This document shows positions 33,616 to 40,816 of a stretch of 49,070 bases of DNA, in pieces; position 1 is the stretch's first letter; each line of letters opens with the position of its first letter. The notes beneath the pieces were generated by a model. It did no database searches, was not told the origin of the DNA, and saw nothing but the letters and a program-made list of their open reading frames with translations. The position numbers and the translations under genes were made by a program. The stretch comes from Candidatus Onthomonas avicola (lineage in GTDB: Bacteria > Bacillota > Clostridia > Oscillospirales > Oscillospiraceae), in assembly GCA_018710845.1 (NCBI GenBank), contig DVJB01000016.1, forward strand, positions 1 through 49,070, read 5' to 3'.

Positions 33616-35754
33616 ATGATGCGATACGGAAGCCAGTATTTTCGCCCGCCGCACCCGAAGCGTGAGGACTGGCGCGGCGATCTGGAGCATATGCGCGCCC
33701 TGGGGTTCAATACCGTCAAGCTCTGGGCCGTTTGGAATACGATTGAGCGGGAACCGGGGCGCTTTGACTTCTCCGATCTGGATGAGCTGGTCTCTCTGGC
33801 CGGGGAACAGGGACTGCAGGTGGTCATCAATCTCATCCCGGAGGGCGCGCCCTACTGGCTGGAGGCCGGGCAGGAGGACGCGATGTACACCACGGCCCGC
33901 GGGGAGAAGGTCACGTTTACCGGGGCGGAAAACATGCCCACAGCCGGCTGGCCCGGGCTGTGCATGGATAAGCCGGAGGTACAGCGCTATATCGAGCGGT
34001 TTATCCAGACCCTGACGGCGCACTACGCTCAGAACGAGACGGTGGCGGTCTTTGACGTCTGGAATGAACCCCACCTGGAGCCGATGTTTGCCTACCGGAG
34101 TGAGATTCTCTGCTACTGTGAGCACTCCGTCCGCACCTTCCGCCGGTGGCTGCGGGAGAAGTACGGCACGCTGGAGGAGCTGAACCGCCAGTGGTACCGC
34201 TGCTATACCGACTGGGAGCAGGTCAAGCCTCCGGTCCGGATGAGTACCTGCACGGACATGATGGACTGGCGGCTGTTCTGGCTGAGCAATCTGCGCCGCT
34301 GGCTGCGGATCCGAGTGGCGGCGGCCAAGCGCGGGGCGCCGGATAAACCGGTGCAGACACACGTGGCCTACAGCGCCATTGTGGGCAACCGCATTCAGGG
34401 CGGACTGTCCAACGAGGTGGTGGACGAGTTCCAGTTTGCACGGGAGGTGGATATCTTCGGCACGTCCGGGTTCCCCAAATGGCTGATGGGGGACCGCCAT
34501 GTGCTCTACCACCTGATGCAGACGGAGATCATCGCCGAGGCCGCGCGGGAGAAGCCGTTTTACCAGGTAGAGCTCCAGGGCGGCGGCGGGCGCAACGGCC
34601 TGCTGGGCACGGAGGTTCCCACGCGGCGGGACATCACGCTCTGGAACTGGAACACGCTGGCGGCCGGTGGAAAGGGCGTGCTCTACTGGCAGTACCGGGC
34701 GGAGCCGGCCGGCCTGGAGTCGCCCGGCTTTGGACTGGTGGGCTTGGCCGGGGAGGACACCGAGCGCTCCCTGGCGGCGGGCGCGTGCGCGCGGTCGCTG
34801 AGCGGCCCCGTGCTGGAGCGCGCGGTCCGCACCCTGCCGGTCAACGGCATCTATCTCTCCCGCACGTCGGAGGTGCTGTGCTACTGCAACGAGCGCCGGG
34901 AGGAGCTCTATGCGCAGAGTGTGACGGGGATCTATGAGGCGGCGTACCGGAGACGGATTCCGGTCCGCTTTGTCCATGCCGACTACGCGGACCGTCTGTG
35001 GGAGGAGGGCCTGCGGACCCTCTATCTGCCCATGCCGCTCTCGCTGAGCGAGCGCGAGGTGGACGCGCTGCTGCGCTTTGTCCAGGCGGGCGGCACGCTG
35101 GTCTCCGAGGCGTTCCCGGGCCTGTATGACGAGGGCGGACGCCTGGAGACGCGGAATGAGGCGCTGCGCGCGCTCTTTGGCCTGCGCCATATTGAGGTGC
35201 AAAACAGCCTGCACAGCGGGCCGATCGCCATCTATCCGTCGGACGGCTCGCCGGTCTGCCACGGACGGATGTACCGCCAGGCGGCGGCGCCGTGCGCGGC
35301 GGTGGAGACGCTGGCCAGCTTTGCCGACGGGCTGCCCGCAGTCACGGAGTACCGCAACGGGGCCGGCCGGGCAATCTGGATCGGCAGCTTCCTGTCCGGG
35401 CAGTATCATGACACGGAAGAGGCGGCGGCCGGAATGCTGCTGACCCGGTGGATGCGGCCGGAGGGCTATGCCTGCCTGGAGGAGATCTCGTGCCTCGGGC
35501 CGCAGGAGGCGTCCTGTTTCCAGCCGCTCGTGCGATTGCTGGAGACGCCGGAGCAGTGGGTGCTCATCGCGCTCAACCACACCCAGCGGGAGACCTGCCT
35601 CCGGGTTCGCTTCCGGGCGGGGAAGACCGCGCAGGGCGAGGCGTGCCACGAACTGCACCTGCCGCCCTCGGACGGCCGGTACGTACTGGTGAACAGACGC
35701 GCGGCCTGCCGCGCAGACGGAGAGAGGGGAGAGAAGTCCGATGAGGAGAAGTGA
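33616..35754 (+). CDS. Glycoside hydrolase family 42 beta-galactosidase
   Basis: This 712-residue enzyme has the GH42 architecture: catalytic TIM barrel (residues 1-390), trimerisation domain (about 400-610) and a small C-terminal beta domain. The acid/base is Glu151 in VWNEPH and the nucleophile Glu319 in YQVELQGG. GFNTVKLWAVWNTIEREPGRFDF-type spacing near residue 30 is typical. There is no signal peptide, so it acts on imported glycosides in the cytoplasm. GH42 enzymes release beta-galactose and sometimes alpha-L-arabinopyranose. Its place after the importer and GREs suggests that it releases the aglycone or sugar entering the radical pathway. It overlaps the isomerase gene by 14 nt. Confidence 0.92.
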   Translation: MMRYGSQYFRPPHPKREDWRGDLEHMRALGFNTVKLWAVWNTIEREPGRFDFSDLDELVSLAGEQGLQVVINLIPEGAPYWLEAGQEDAMYTTARGEKVTFTGAENMPTAGWPGLCMDKPEVQRYIERFIQTLTAHYAQNETVAVFDVWNEPHLEPMFAYRSEILCYCEHSVRTFRRWLREKYGTLEELNRQWYRCYTDWEQVKPPVRMSTCTDMMDWRLFWLSNLRRWLRIRVAAAKRGAPDKPVQTHVAYSAIVGNRIQGGLSNEVVDEFQFAREVDIFGTSGFPKWLMGDRHVLYHLMQTEIIAEAAREKPFYQVELQGGGGRNGLLGTEVPTRRDITLWNWNTLAAGGKGVLYWQYRAEPAGLESPGFGLVGLAGEDTERSLAAGACARSLSGPVLERAVRTLPVNGIYLSRTSEVLCYCNERREELYAQSVTGIYEAAYRRRIPVRFVHADYADRLWEEGLRTLYLPMPLSLSEREVDALLRFVQAGGTLVSEAFPGLYDEGGRLETRNEALRALFGLRHIEVQNSLHSGPIAIYPSDGSPVCHGRMYRQAAAPCAAVETLASFADGLPAVTEYRNGAGRAIWIGSFLSGQYHDTEEAAAGMLLTRWMRPEGYACLEEISCLGPQEASCFQPLVRLLETPEQWVLIALNHTQRETCLRVRFRAGKTAQGEACHELHLPPSDGRYVLVNRRAACRADGERGEKSDEEK

Positions 35755-36427
35755 GATCAACCGGGCGCTGCGGGAGCTGGAGGCGATGTGCGAGAAGCAC
35801 TCCTTCTATCTGCCCCCCTTCTGCCACATGACGCCGGAGGAGTGGCGCAAGGCCGGGCACGAGTATGACGAGGTGCGCGATTGCATGCTGGGATGGGATA
35901 TCACCGATTTTGGCATGGGGGATTTTGACCACCTGGGCTTCTCGCTCATCACGCTGCGCAACGGGTGCCGGGCGATGCCGGAACGCTATCCCAAGGTATA
36001 CGCGGAAAAGATTCTGTACCTGAAGGAGGGGCAGCGTGCGGCCAACCATTTTCACTGGTTCAAGACGGAGGACATCATCAACCGCGGGGGCGGAAATGTC
36101 CTCATCCGCGTCTATGCCTCCCGGGAGGACGAGTCGATCGACGAGGAGCGCGCGGTAGAGGTGCACCTGGACGGCCGCCGTATGGTGGTCCCGGCCGGCA
36201 CCCAGATCCGCCTGCGCCCCGGCGAGAGCCTCTGGGTGACCCGGAGACTGTACCATGACTTCGCGGTGGAGCCGGGCACCGGCCCCGTCCTGCTCGGGGA
36301 GGTCAGCCAGTGCAACGACGATCAGACGGACAACCGTTTCCTGCCGCCGGTGGGCCGCTTTCCCGAGATTGAGGAGGACGAGGCGCCATACCGCCTCCTG
36401 TGCAATGAGTATCCGCCGGCCCCGTGA
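35741..36427 (+). CDS. D-lyxose isomerase-like cupin ketol-isomerase
   Basis: This 228-residue protein matches the D-lyxose ketol-isomerase family (YdaE type). KILYLKEGQRAANHFHWFKTEDI, near residue 90-112, holds the metal-binding His-His-Glu set, and RRLYHDFAVEPG supplies the later His. Characterised members interconvert D-lyxose/D-xylulose and D-mannose/D-fructose. Here the isomerase, kinase and aldolase genes are adjacent, so an aldose-to-ketose step before phosphorylation is likely. Its true substrate may be a deoxy- or modified sugar. Ribosome binding site GGGGAGAG precedes ATG 35741. Confidence 0.9.
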   Translation: MRRSEINRALRELEAMCEKHSFYLPPFCHMTPEEWRKAGHEYDEVRDCMLGWDITDFGMGDFDHLGFSLITLRNGCRAMPERYPKVYAEKILYLKEGQRAANHFHWFKTEDIINRGGGNVLIRVYASREDESIDEERAVEVHLDGRRMVVPAGTQIRLRPGESLWVTRRLYHDFAVEPGTGPVLLGEVSQCNDDQTDNRFLPPVGRFPEIEEDEAPYRLLCNEYPPAP

Positions 36428-36492
36428 CGCGGCGCGCCGGCCGCTCGGAGCGGCCTGGCAGGCGCCGCCGGCAGACGCCGGAGGGACGTGAC

Positions 36493-37638
36493 ATGGGAGG
36501 GAAGATCATCGCGGCGGGACATATCTGCCTGGATATCACCCCCGTGTTTTCCGAGCGGGACCGGTGCGGCGCGGTGGATGAGCTGCTGCGCCCCGGCAAG
36601 CTGATCTCCGTCCAGCCGGCGGAGATCCACGCCGGGGGCAGCGTGGCCAATACGGGGCTCGCCCTGAAGCTTTTGGGGGCGGACGTCCGGCTGATGGGGA
36701 AGATCGGGGACGATCTGTTTGGCGCGCTCGTGCGGGACTGCCTGCGCCGCCATGGCGGCGCAGATGACCTGATCGTCGACCCGGGCAGCTCCACCTCCTA
36801 TTCCATTGTGCTGGCGCCGCCCGGCATCGACCGGATTTTTCTGCACAATCCCGGCGCAAACGACACCTTTTCCGGCGGCGATATTCCGGACGAGGCGCTC
36901 ACGGACGCGGTCTGGTTTCACTTTGGCTACCCGCCGCTGATGCGCGGCATGTATGAAGACGGCGGGGCGGAGCTTGCCGCCCTGCTGCGGCGGGTCAGGG
37001 GACGCGGGATTGTCACCAGCCTGGACCTGGCCGCCGTGGACCCCGACTCGGCGGCGGGACAGGCGGACTGGGCGGAGATCCTCGCGCGCGTCCTTCCTCA
37101 GACCGATTTCTTCGTTCCGAGCTTTGAAGAGCTGAGCTTTATGCTGGACCGGCCGCGTCACGACGCGTTGGCGGCGCTGGGCGGAGATATGACCCGGCAT
37201 CTGAGCATGGAGCGGGACGTGAGACCGCTGGGACAAAAATGCCTGCGGCTTGGCTGCCGGGCCGTACTGATCAAATGCGGGCTCAGCGGCCTGTATTACT
37301 GCACCGCGGAGCGGACGTCTGTGGAGAAGATCGGTGGGCGGCTGACGCTGGATGCGGACCTCTGGGCGGGGAGAGAGGGCGTGCAGCCCTGCTTCCGGGC
37401 GGACGCGGTGCGCTCCGGCACCGGCGCCGGGGATGCCAGCATTGCCGCATTCCTGGCAGCGGTCATGCAGGGGAGAGCGCCAGAGACCTGCGCCGCTCTG
37501 GCGGCGGCGGAAGGTGCCTGCGCGGTCACGGCCTATGACGCGCTCGGCGGGCTCCGGCCATTGGACCAGCTGGAGGAGAGAATCGCCTCCGGCTGGGCGA
37601 TATTGCGAGGTGAGAGAGATGCTTGTCAACCTGAATGA
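36493..37638 (+). CDS. PfkB-family carbohydrate kinase
   Basis: This 381-residue ribokinase-fold kinase is longer than the usual ~310-330. The N-terminal IIAAGHICLDITP and EIHAGGSVANTGLALKLLGADV motifs bind sugar. The anion hole and catalytic base lie in GTGAGDASIAAFLA with Asp314. Extra residues around 205-245 (after FVPSFEELSFML) form an unusual insert. Starting at ATG 36493, with GGAGGG upstream, fits the family N-terminus. It overlaps the aldolase gene by 20 nt. It should phosphorylate the ketose made by the isomerase so that the aldolase can cleave it. The specific sugar is unknown. Confidence 0.9.
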   Translation: MGGKIIAAGHICLDITPVFSERDRCGAVDELLRPGKLISVQPAEIHAGGSVANTGLALKLLGADVRLMGKIGDDLFGALVRDCLRRHGGADDLIVDPGSSTSYSIVLAPPGIDRIFLHNPGANDTFSGGDIPDEALTDAVWFHFGYPPLMRGMYEDGGAELAALLRRVRGRGIVTSLDLAAVDPDSAAGQADWAEILARVLPQTDFFVPSFEELSFMLDRPRHDALAALGGDMTRHLSMERDVRPLGQKCLRLGCRAVLIKCGLSGLYYCTAERTSVEKIGGRLTLDADLWAGREGVQPCFRADAVRSGTGAGDASIAAFLAAVMQGRAPETCAALAAAEGACAVTAYDALGGLRPLDQLEERIASGWAILRGERDACQPE

Positions 37639-38476
37639 GATGCTGAGAAAAGCGCAGCAGGACCACTATGCCGTCGGCCTCTTCAACGCGGTGAATGTGG
37701 AGATGGCGAGGGCGGTCCTGGAGACCGCCGAAGAGATGAGAGCGCCCGTGATCGTGGGCACCGCCGAGATTCTGCTCCCGGCCATGGGTCTGGAGCGGGT
37801 GGCGGAATACCTGCTGCCGATGGCGGACAAGGCGTCAGTCCCCGTCTGCGTCCATTATGACCACGGCCTGTCCTTTGCCAGCTGCATGCAGGCCCTGCGG
37901 CTGGGCTTCACCTCCATCATGTACGACTGCTCCACCGACCGCTATGAGGACAACGTCGCCAAGGTGGCGCGGATGACAGAGATCTGCCACGCGATGGGCG
38001 TCACCGTGGAGGGTGAACTGGGACACGTCGGAAACAATACGCCTCCGGGGCAGGACGGCGGGCGCACGGACGATCCCAGCGCCTTTTATACCGACCCGGC
38101 GCTGGCGGAAGATTATGGAAAGCGAACCGGCGTGGACGCCCTGGCCATCGCAGTGGGGAACGCGCATGGGGACTATCCGTTCCCACCCAAGCTGGATTTT
38201 CAGCGGATTGCGGAAATTGCCGGCCGCACTGCCGTGCCTCTGGTGCTCCACGGCGGCAGCGGCCTCTCAGAGAATGACTTCCGCACGGCCATAGGCAGCG
38301 GTATCTGCAAGGTGAACATCTTTACGGAACTGGATAAGGCCGGAAAGGCCGGCGTGGAGGAGGGACTCGCGAAGGGCGCCAGGACCATGATGGAGCTCAT
38401 TCCCTACGAGATCGCGGCGATGAAGGCGGTGGTGCGGGATAAGATCTCCCTGTTTGGCTCAGCAGGCCGCGCGTGA
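37619..38476 (+). CDS. Class II ketose-(bis)phosphate aldolase
   Basis: This 285-residue zinc aldolase is of the FbaA/GatY/IolJ type. HYDHG (His79, Asp81, His82) provides metal and catalytic residues. VEGELGHVG holds the conserved glutamate, and AVGNAHGDYPFPPKLDF and VLHGGSGLSENDF contain the other zinc histidines and the phosphate loop. It cleaves a ketose phosphate to a triose phosphate and an aldehyde. It may prefer fructose-, tagatose- or a deoxy-keto-sugar phosphate; IolJ of the inositol pathway is in the same family. The ATG at 37619 has GAGGTGAGAG upstream. It is the last gene of the run. Confidence 0.92.
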   Translation: MLVNLNEMLRKAQQDHYAVGLFNAVNVEMARAVLETAEEMRAPVIVGTAEILLPAMGLERVAEYLLPMADKASVPVCVHYDHGLSFASCMQALRLGFTSIMYDCSTDRYEDNVAKVARMTEICHAMGVTVEGELGHVGNNTPPGQDGGRTDDPSAFYTDPALAEDYGKRTGVDALAIAVGNAHGDYPFPPKLDFQRIAEIAGRTAVPLVLHGGSGLSENDFRTAIGSGICKVNIFTELDKAGKAGVEEGLAKGARTMMELIPYEIAAMKAVVRDKISLFGSAGRA

Positions 38477-38558
38477 CCGGGACCATTCTCAGCCGGCAGG
38501 ATCTCCCCCGACGCTATCTTGCGCCCCCGGCGAAGCCGGCGGGACCTTTTGACATGCA

Positions 38559-38597
38559 GACGCCCCCAGAGAACAGACCTGTGTTCTCCGGGGGCGT
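38559..38597 (+). terminator. Hairpin at the end of the GRE operon
   Basis: The arms GACGCCCCCAGAGAACA (38559-38575) and TGTTCTCCGGGGGCGTC (about 38581-38597) pair with one mismatch. No T run follows, so it may be a weak terminator or an mRNA-stabilising end. Confidence 0.55.
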
Positions 38598-38624
38598 CCC
38601 ATTGCTATGCGGCAGAAGATAAAA

Positions 38625-38728
38625 TGTCAAAAACTCTTGACAACGAAGCCTGCACCGTGTATGCTATAGATGTCAAAAGAATTTGACATCAGGGCACTGA
38701 CGGCCTTGAATGTCAAAAAGTTTTGACA
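38625..38728 (+). promoter_or_regulatory. Three 18-bp TGTCAA palindromes (candidate Xre operators)
   Basis: Near-identical palindromes lie at 38625-38642, 38671-38688 and 38711-38728, all of form TGTCAA...TTGACA. The third is the longest (TGTCAAAA-AG-TTTTGACA). The first includes the -35 hexamer, the second sits at the likely transcription start, and the third lies about 40 bp downstream. An additional half site TTTTGACA is at 38547. Confidence 0.7.
38637..38665 (+). promoter_or_regulatory. Promoter of the second membrane-protein/Xre module
   Basis: TTGACA (38637-38642) and TATGCT (38660-38665) are spaced 17 bp. The -35 forms one arm of the first palindrome. Confidence 0.75.
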
Positions 38729-38784
38729 CCAATGAGCGCTCAGAAGACACAGAGACAGAACGATGTATGTGAGGAGTGATGAAA

Positions 38785-39087
38785 ATGTCAGATGGTATGC
38801 CGGTGGGCGCCATGATTTTCCTGGTCGCCGTCTTGGTCGTATTCGTCATACTGGACTTGGTCATGTTGCTCTCCCTGCTCCTGCCGGGGGACGAGCGCAA
38901 TCAGGTCATCGTCTGGAAGGCCAGTTCCTTTACCCTGTTGGCGACCGTCGGCAAGACGGTGCTCGACGTGATTGAAAATTTCGTCCGGGCGCAGCCGATG
39001 AGCGTAAATCCTTTTATCAGCCTGGAAGTCACCGCAATCGTCTATTTTGCCGCCCTAATGTACTACAAAATGCGGCACGGAGGCTGA
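38785..39087 (+). CDS. Small membrane protein paired with Xre regulator (second module)
   Basis: This 100-residue protein has three hydrophobic segments at about residues 7-32, 48-65 and 75-92, and a loop PGDERNQVIVWKA. The loop resembles the KDDER...KA loop of the protein at 8739. The start ATG 38785 is 8 nt after GAGGAG; an in-frame ATG at 38779 is too close to that site. One base separates its stop from the Xre start. It probably belongs to the same broad family as the gene at 8739, though overall similarity is low. Its function is unknown. Confidence 0.72.
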   Translation: MSDGMPVGAMIFLVAVLVVFVILDLVMLLSLLLPGDERNQVIVWKASSFTLLATVGKTVLDVIENFVRAQPMSVNPFISLEVTAIVYFAALMYYKMRHGG

Positions 39088-39088
39088 G

Positions 39089-39280
39089 ATGGAGAACCGG
39101 ATCCGAATCAGGCGCAAAGAGCTCGGCCTGTCCCAGGAGGAGCTGGCCAAGCGGTGCGGCGTCTCCCGCCAGACGGTCAACGCGATTGAGAACAACAAGT
39201 ACGACCCGACGCTGTCGCTGGCCTTCCGTCTGGCCGCGGAGCTGGGCCTCACGGTGGACGCGCTGTTTACGCCCTCCTGA
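39089..39280 (+). CDS. Xre-family HTH regulator (second module)
   Basis: This 63-residue protein is a bare Cro/C1-type helix-turn-helix. RIRIRRKELGLSQEELAKRCGVSRQTVNAIE-type sequence fills the first half and YDPTLSLAFRLAAELGLTVDALF the second, close in kind to the regulator at 9050. The ribosome binding site CGGAGG lies in the end of the membrane-protein gene. It is likely to bind the TGTCAA palindromes in front of its own operon, which is inference. Confidence 0.87.
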   Translation: MENRIRIRRKELGLSQEELAKRCGVSRQTVNAIENNKYDPTLSLAFRLAAELGLTVDALFTPS

Positions 39281-39289
39281 CGGCGGGGA

Positions 39290-39532
39290 CTATTTGTCCC
39301 CGCGCGGGCGGGCCGGGCGGTAGGGCTCCGGCTGATCGGTCAGGCCGAGCAGGTAGTCCGTGGAGGTGTGAAAGCGCCGGGCCAGCGCGATGAGCACGTC
39401 GGTGGGGATATCCCGCAGCCCGCGCTCGTAGCGGTTGTACTGGGACTGCGGCATATGCAGGTATTCCGCCACCTGCCGCTGGGTCAGATCGTGGTCCTCC
39501 CGCAGGTCGCGGATGCGCGGATAACAGGCCAT
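39290..39532 (-). CDS. Xre-family HTH regulator
   Basis: This 80-residue protein has an HTH of the phage-repressor type (LREDHDLTQRQVAEYLHMPQSQYNRYE) followed by IPTDVLIALARRFHTSTDYLLGLTD, the usual structure of stand-alone Xre regulators. The start ATG 39532 has AGGAGGG 5 nt upstream; an in-frame extension to 39619 would cross the divergent control region. It converges with the Xre gene ending at 39280, only 9 bp away, and is divergent from the small membrane-protein gene at 39640. Palindromes at 39545 and 39600 are candidate operators. Confidence 0.87.
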   Translation of the reverse strand: MACYPRIRDLREDHDLTQRQVAEYLHMPQSQYNRYERGLRDIPTDVLIALARRFHTSTDYLLGLTDQPEPYRPARPRGDK

Positions 39533-39544
39533 GTGATCCCTCCT

Positions 39545-39617
39545 GATAGCTGTTTGGCTATCTTGACAATACACCAAGCCTGTGCTATCTTTACCGTATG
39601 ATATCCAAATGGATATC
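39545..39617 (+). promoter_or_regulatory. Divergent control region with paired GATA-N10-TATC palindromes and promoter
   Basis: Two 18-bp palindromes, GATAGC-N6-GCTATC (39545-39562) and GATATCC-N4-GGATATC (39600-39617), share the form GATA-N10-TATC and start 55 bp apart. Between them TTGACA (39563-39568) and TATCTT (39586-39591), spaced 17 bp, form a plus-strand promoter for the gene at 39640. Confidence 0.68.
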
Positions 39618-39639
39618 AAATGATGAGGGAGAGGATCAC

Positions 39640-39897
39640 ATGGCGGCGACAGACAGAGAGACGCAGCGGTGCGGCCGGACGGGGCGCGTGCGCGGTGTAC
39701 TGCTGCGCCTCGGGCTGGGCGGCGCGGTGCTGCTGGCGCTCTGGGCGGCCTGCATGACCGGCAGCCTGCTCTCGGCCGGCGTGGCGGGACTGCCCGGGGC
39801 GGCGGGCCTGGCGCTCGTCTGCCTGGGCGCGAGCGCCGCCGCGCGCTGGTGCTGCGGGCGCCTCTGGGATCTGCCGGGCGGCGGCAAATCCCCGTGA
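39640..39897 (+). CDS. Small hydrophobic hypothetical protein
   Basis: This 85-residue protein has a basic N-terminus (residues 1-20) and two predicted membrane helices at about 21-40 and 46-66. Four cysteines occur, including WCCGRLW near the C-terminus. I do not recognise it. ATG 39640 follows GAGGGAGAGG and lies about 40 bp after the predicted transcription start, which excludes the in-frame ATG at 39598. Being divergent from an Xre gene and flanked by shared operators, it may be the regulator's target. Confidence 0.6.
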   Translation: MAATDRETQRCGRTGRVRGVLLRLGLGGAVLLALWAACMTGSLLSAGVAGLPGAAGLALVCLGASAAARWCCGRLWDLPGGGKSP

Positions 39898-39969
39898 GGG
39901 GCGGAATCTGCGCCGAAATTTCCGCCCCCTCCCCGCTTTCGTCAGACTTTTTGGCGCTGCTGCGCTACA

Positions 39970-40022
39970 ATCACCCTGTAACCCCGGACCGCCTGGCGGC
40001 CGGGCGCGCGGGGTGATTTTTT
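39970..40022 (+). terminator. Hairpin with T run upstream of spoIIAA
   Basis: The outer arms ATCACCC (39970-39976) and GGGTGAT (40011-40017) enclose a GC-rich inner stem and are followed by six T residues (40017-40022). It ends the gene at 39897 or attenuates the spoIIA operon. Confidence 0.65.
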
Positions 40023-40044
40023 GTTTGGGCAGGAGGGACCGGAG

Positions 40045-40359
40045 ATGCCGACGACATGCCAGATGGAGGGACGCAGGATGCGCTGGACCCTGTGCGGAGA
40101 GATTGACCACCACAGCGCGGGCGAGTGGACCGCCCGGCTGGAGCGGGAGCTGGCGCTGCGCCTGCCGCAGGAGCTGGAGCTGGACTTCTCCGGCGTGACC
40201 TTTCTGGACTCCTCCGGCATTGCGCTGGTATTGCGGGCCTACCGCGCGATGTCAGAGCTGGGCGGGGCGCTGAGCCTCACCGCTGTGCCCGCGCAGGCGG
40301 CCCGGGTGCTGCGCATGGCGGGCATTCACCGGCTGGTCACCATGCAGACCCGTTCGTGA
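40045..40359 (+). CDS. spoIIAA: Anti-sigma F factor antagonist SpoIIAA
   Basis: This 104-residue STAS-domain protein has the expected partner-switching features: LELDFSGVTFLDSSGIALVLRAY contains the phosphorylatable Ser57 of the DSSG motif. Dephosphorylated SpoIIAA binds SpoIIAB in the forespore and frees sigma-F. The start ATG 40045 follows AGGAGGG by 7 nt. Gene order spoIIAA-spoIIAB-sigF is as in other endospore formers. A hairpin with a T run lies just before the ribosome binding site. Confidence 0.93.
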   Translation: MPTTCQMEGRRMRWTLCGEIDHHSAGEWTARLERELALRLPQELELDFSGVTFLDSSGIALVLRAYRAMSELGGALSLTAVPAQAARVLRMAGIHRLVTMQTRS

Positions 40360-40378
40360 GAGAGGATGGTACATACCG

Positions 40379-40816
40379 ATGAGAGCGATCAACAGCGCAA
40401 AAATTGAATTTCTCAGCCGGAGCGCGAACGAGGCGTTTGCCCGCGCCGGCGCGGCCTGCTTTGCCGCCCAGCTCGACCCCACCCTGGAGGAGCTGGGGGA
40501 TATCAAGACGGCGGTGTCCGAGGCGGTGACCAACGCCATCGTGCACGGCTACCCCGACCGGCTGGGCCGGGTGGTGCTCAAGCTGCGCATCTACCCGGAG
40601 CACTGGCTGGAGGTGGTGGTGCAGGACTGGGGCGCGGGCATTCCGGATATCGACAAGGCCCGCCAGCCGATGTACACCACCGGCGGCGAGGAGCGCAGCG
40701 GGATGGGCTTTACCATTATGGAGAGCTTTATGGACACCGTCAAAATCCGCTCCGCACCGGGCAAGGGGACGACGGTCGCCATGCGCAAGAAGATCTCGGT
40801 GCGCACCCGGCCATGA
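40379..40816 (+). CDS. spoIIAB: Anti-sigma F factor / kinase SpoIIAB
   Basis: This 145-residue GHKL-fold protein serine kinase binds sigma-F and phosphorylates SpoIIAA. The N box is SEAVTNAIVHGY, the G1 box VQDWGAGIPD and the G2 region GGEERSGMGFTIMESF; all ATP-binding elements are intact. It overlaps sigF by 4 nt (ATGA), giving the coupled stoichiometry expected for an anti-sigma pair. Confidence 0.97.
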   Translation: MRAINSAKIEFLSRSANEAFARAGAACFAAQLDPTLEELGDIKTAVSEAVTNAIVHGYPDRLGRVVLKLRIYPEHWLEVVVQDWGAGIPDIDKARQPMYTTGGEERSGMGFTIMESFMDTVKIRSAPGKGTTVAMRKKISVRTRP

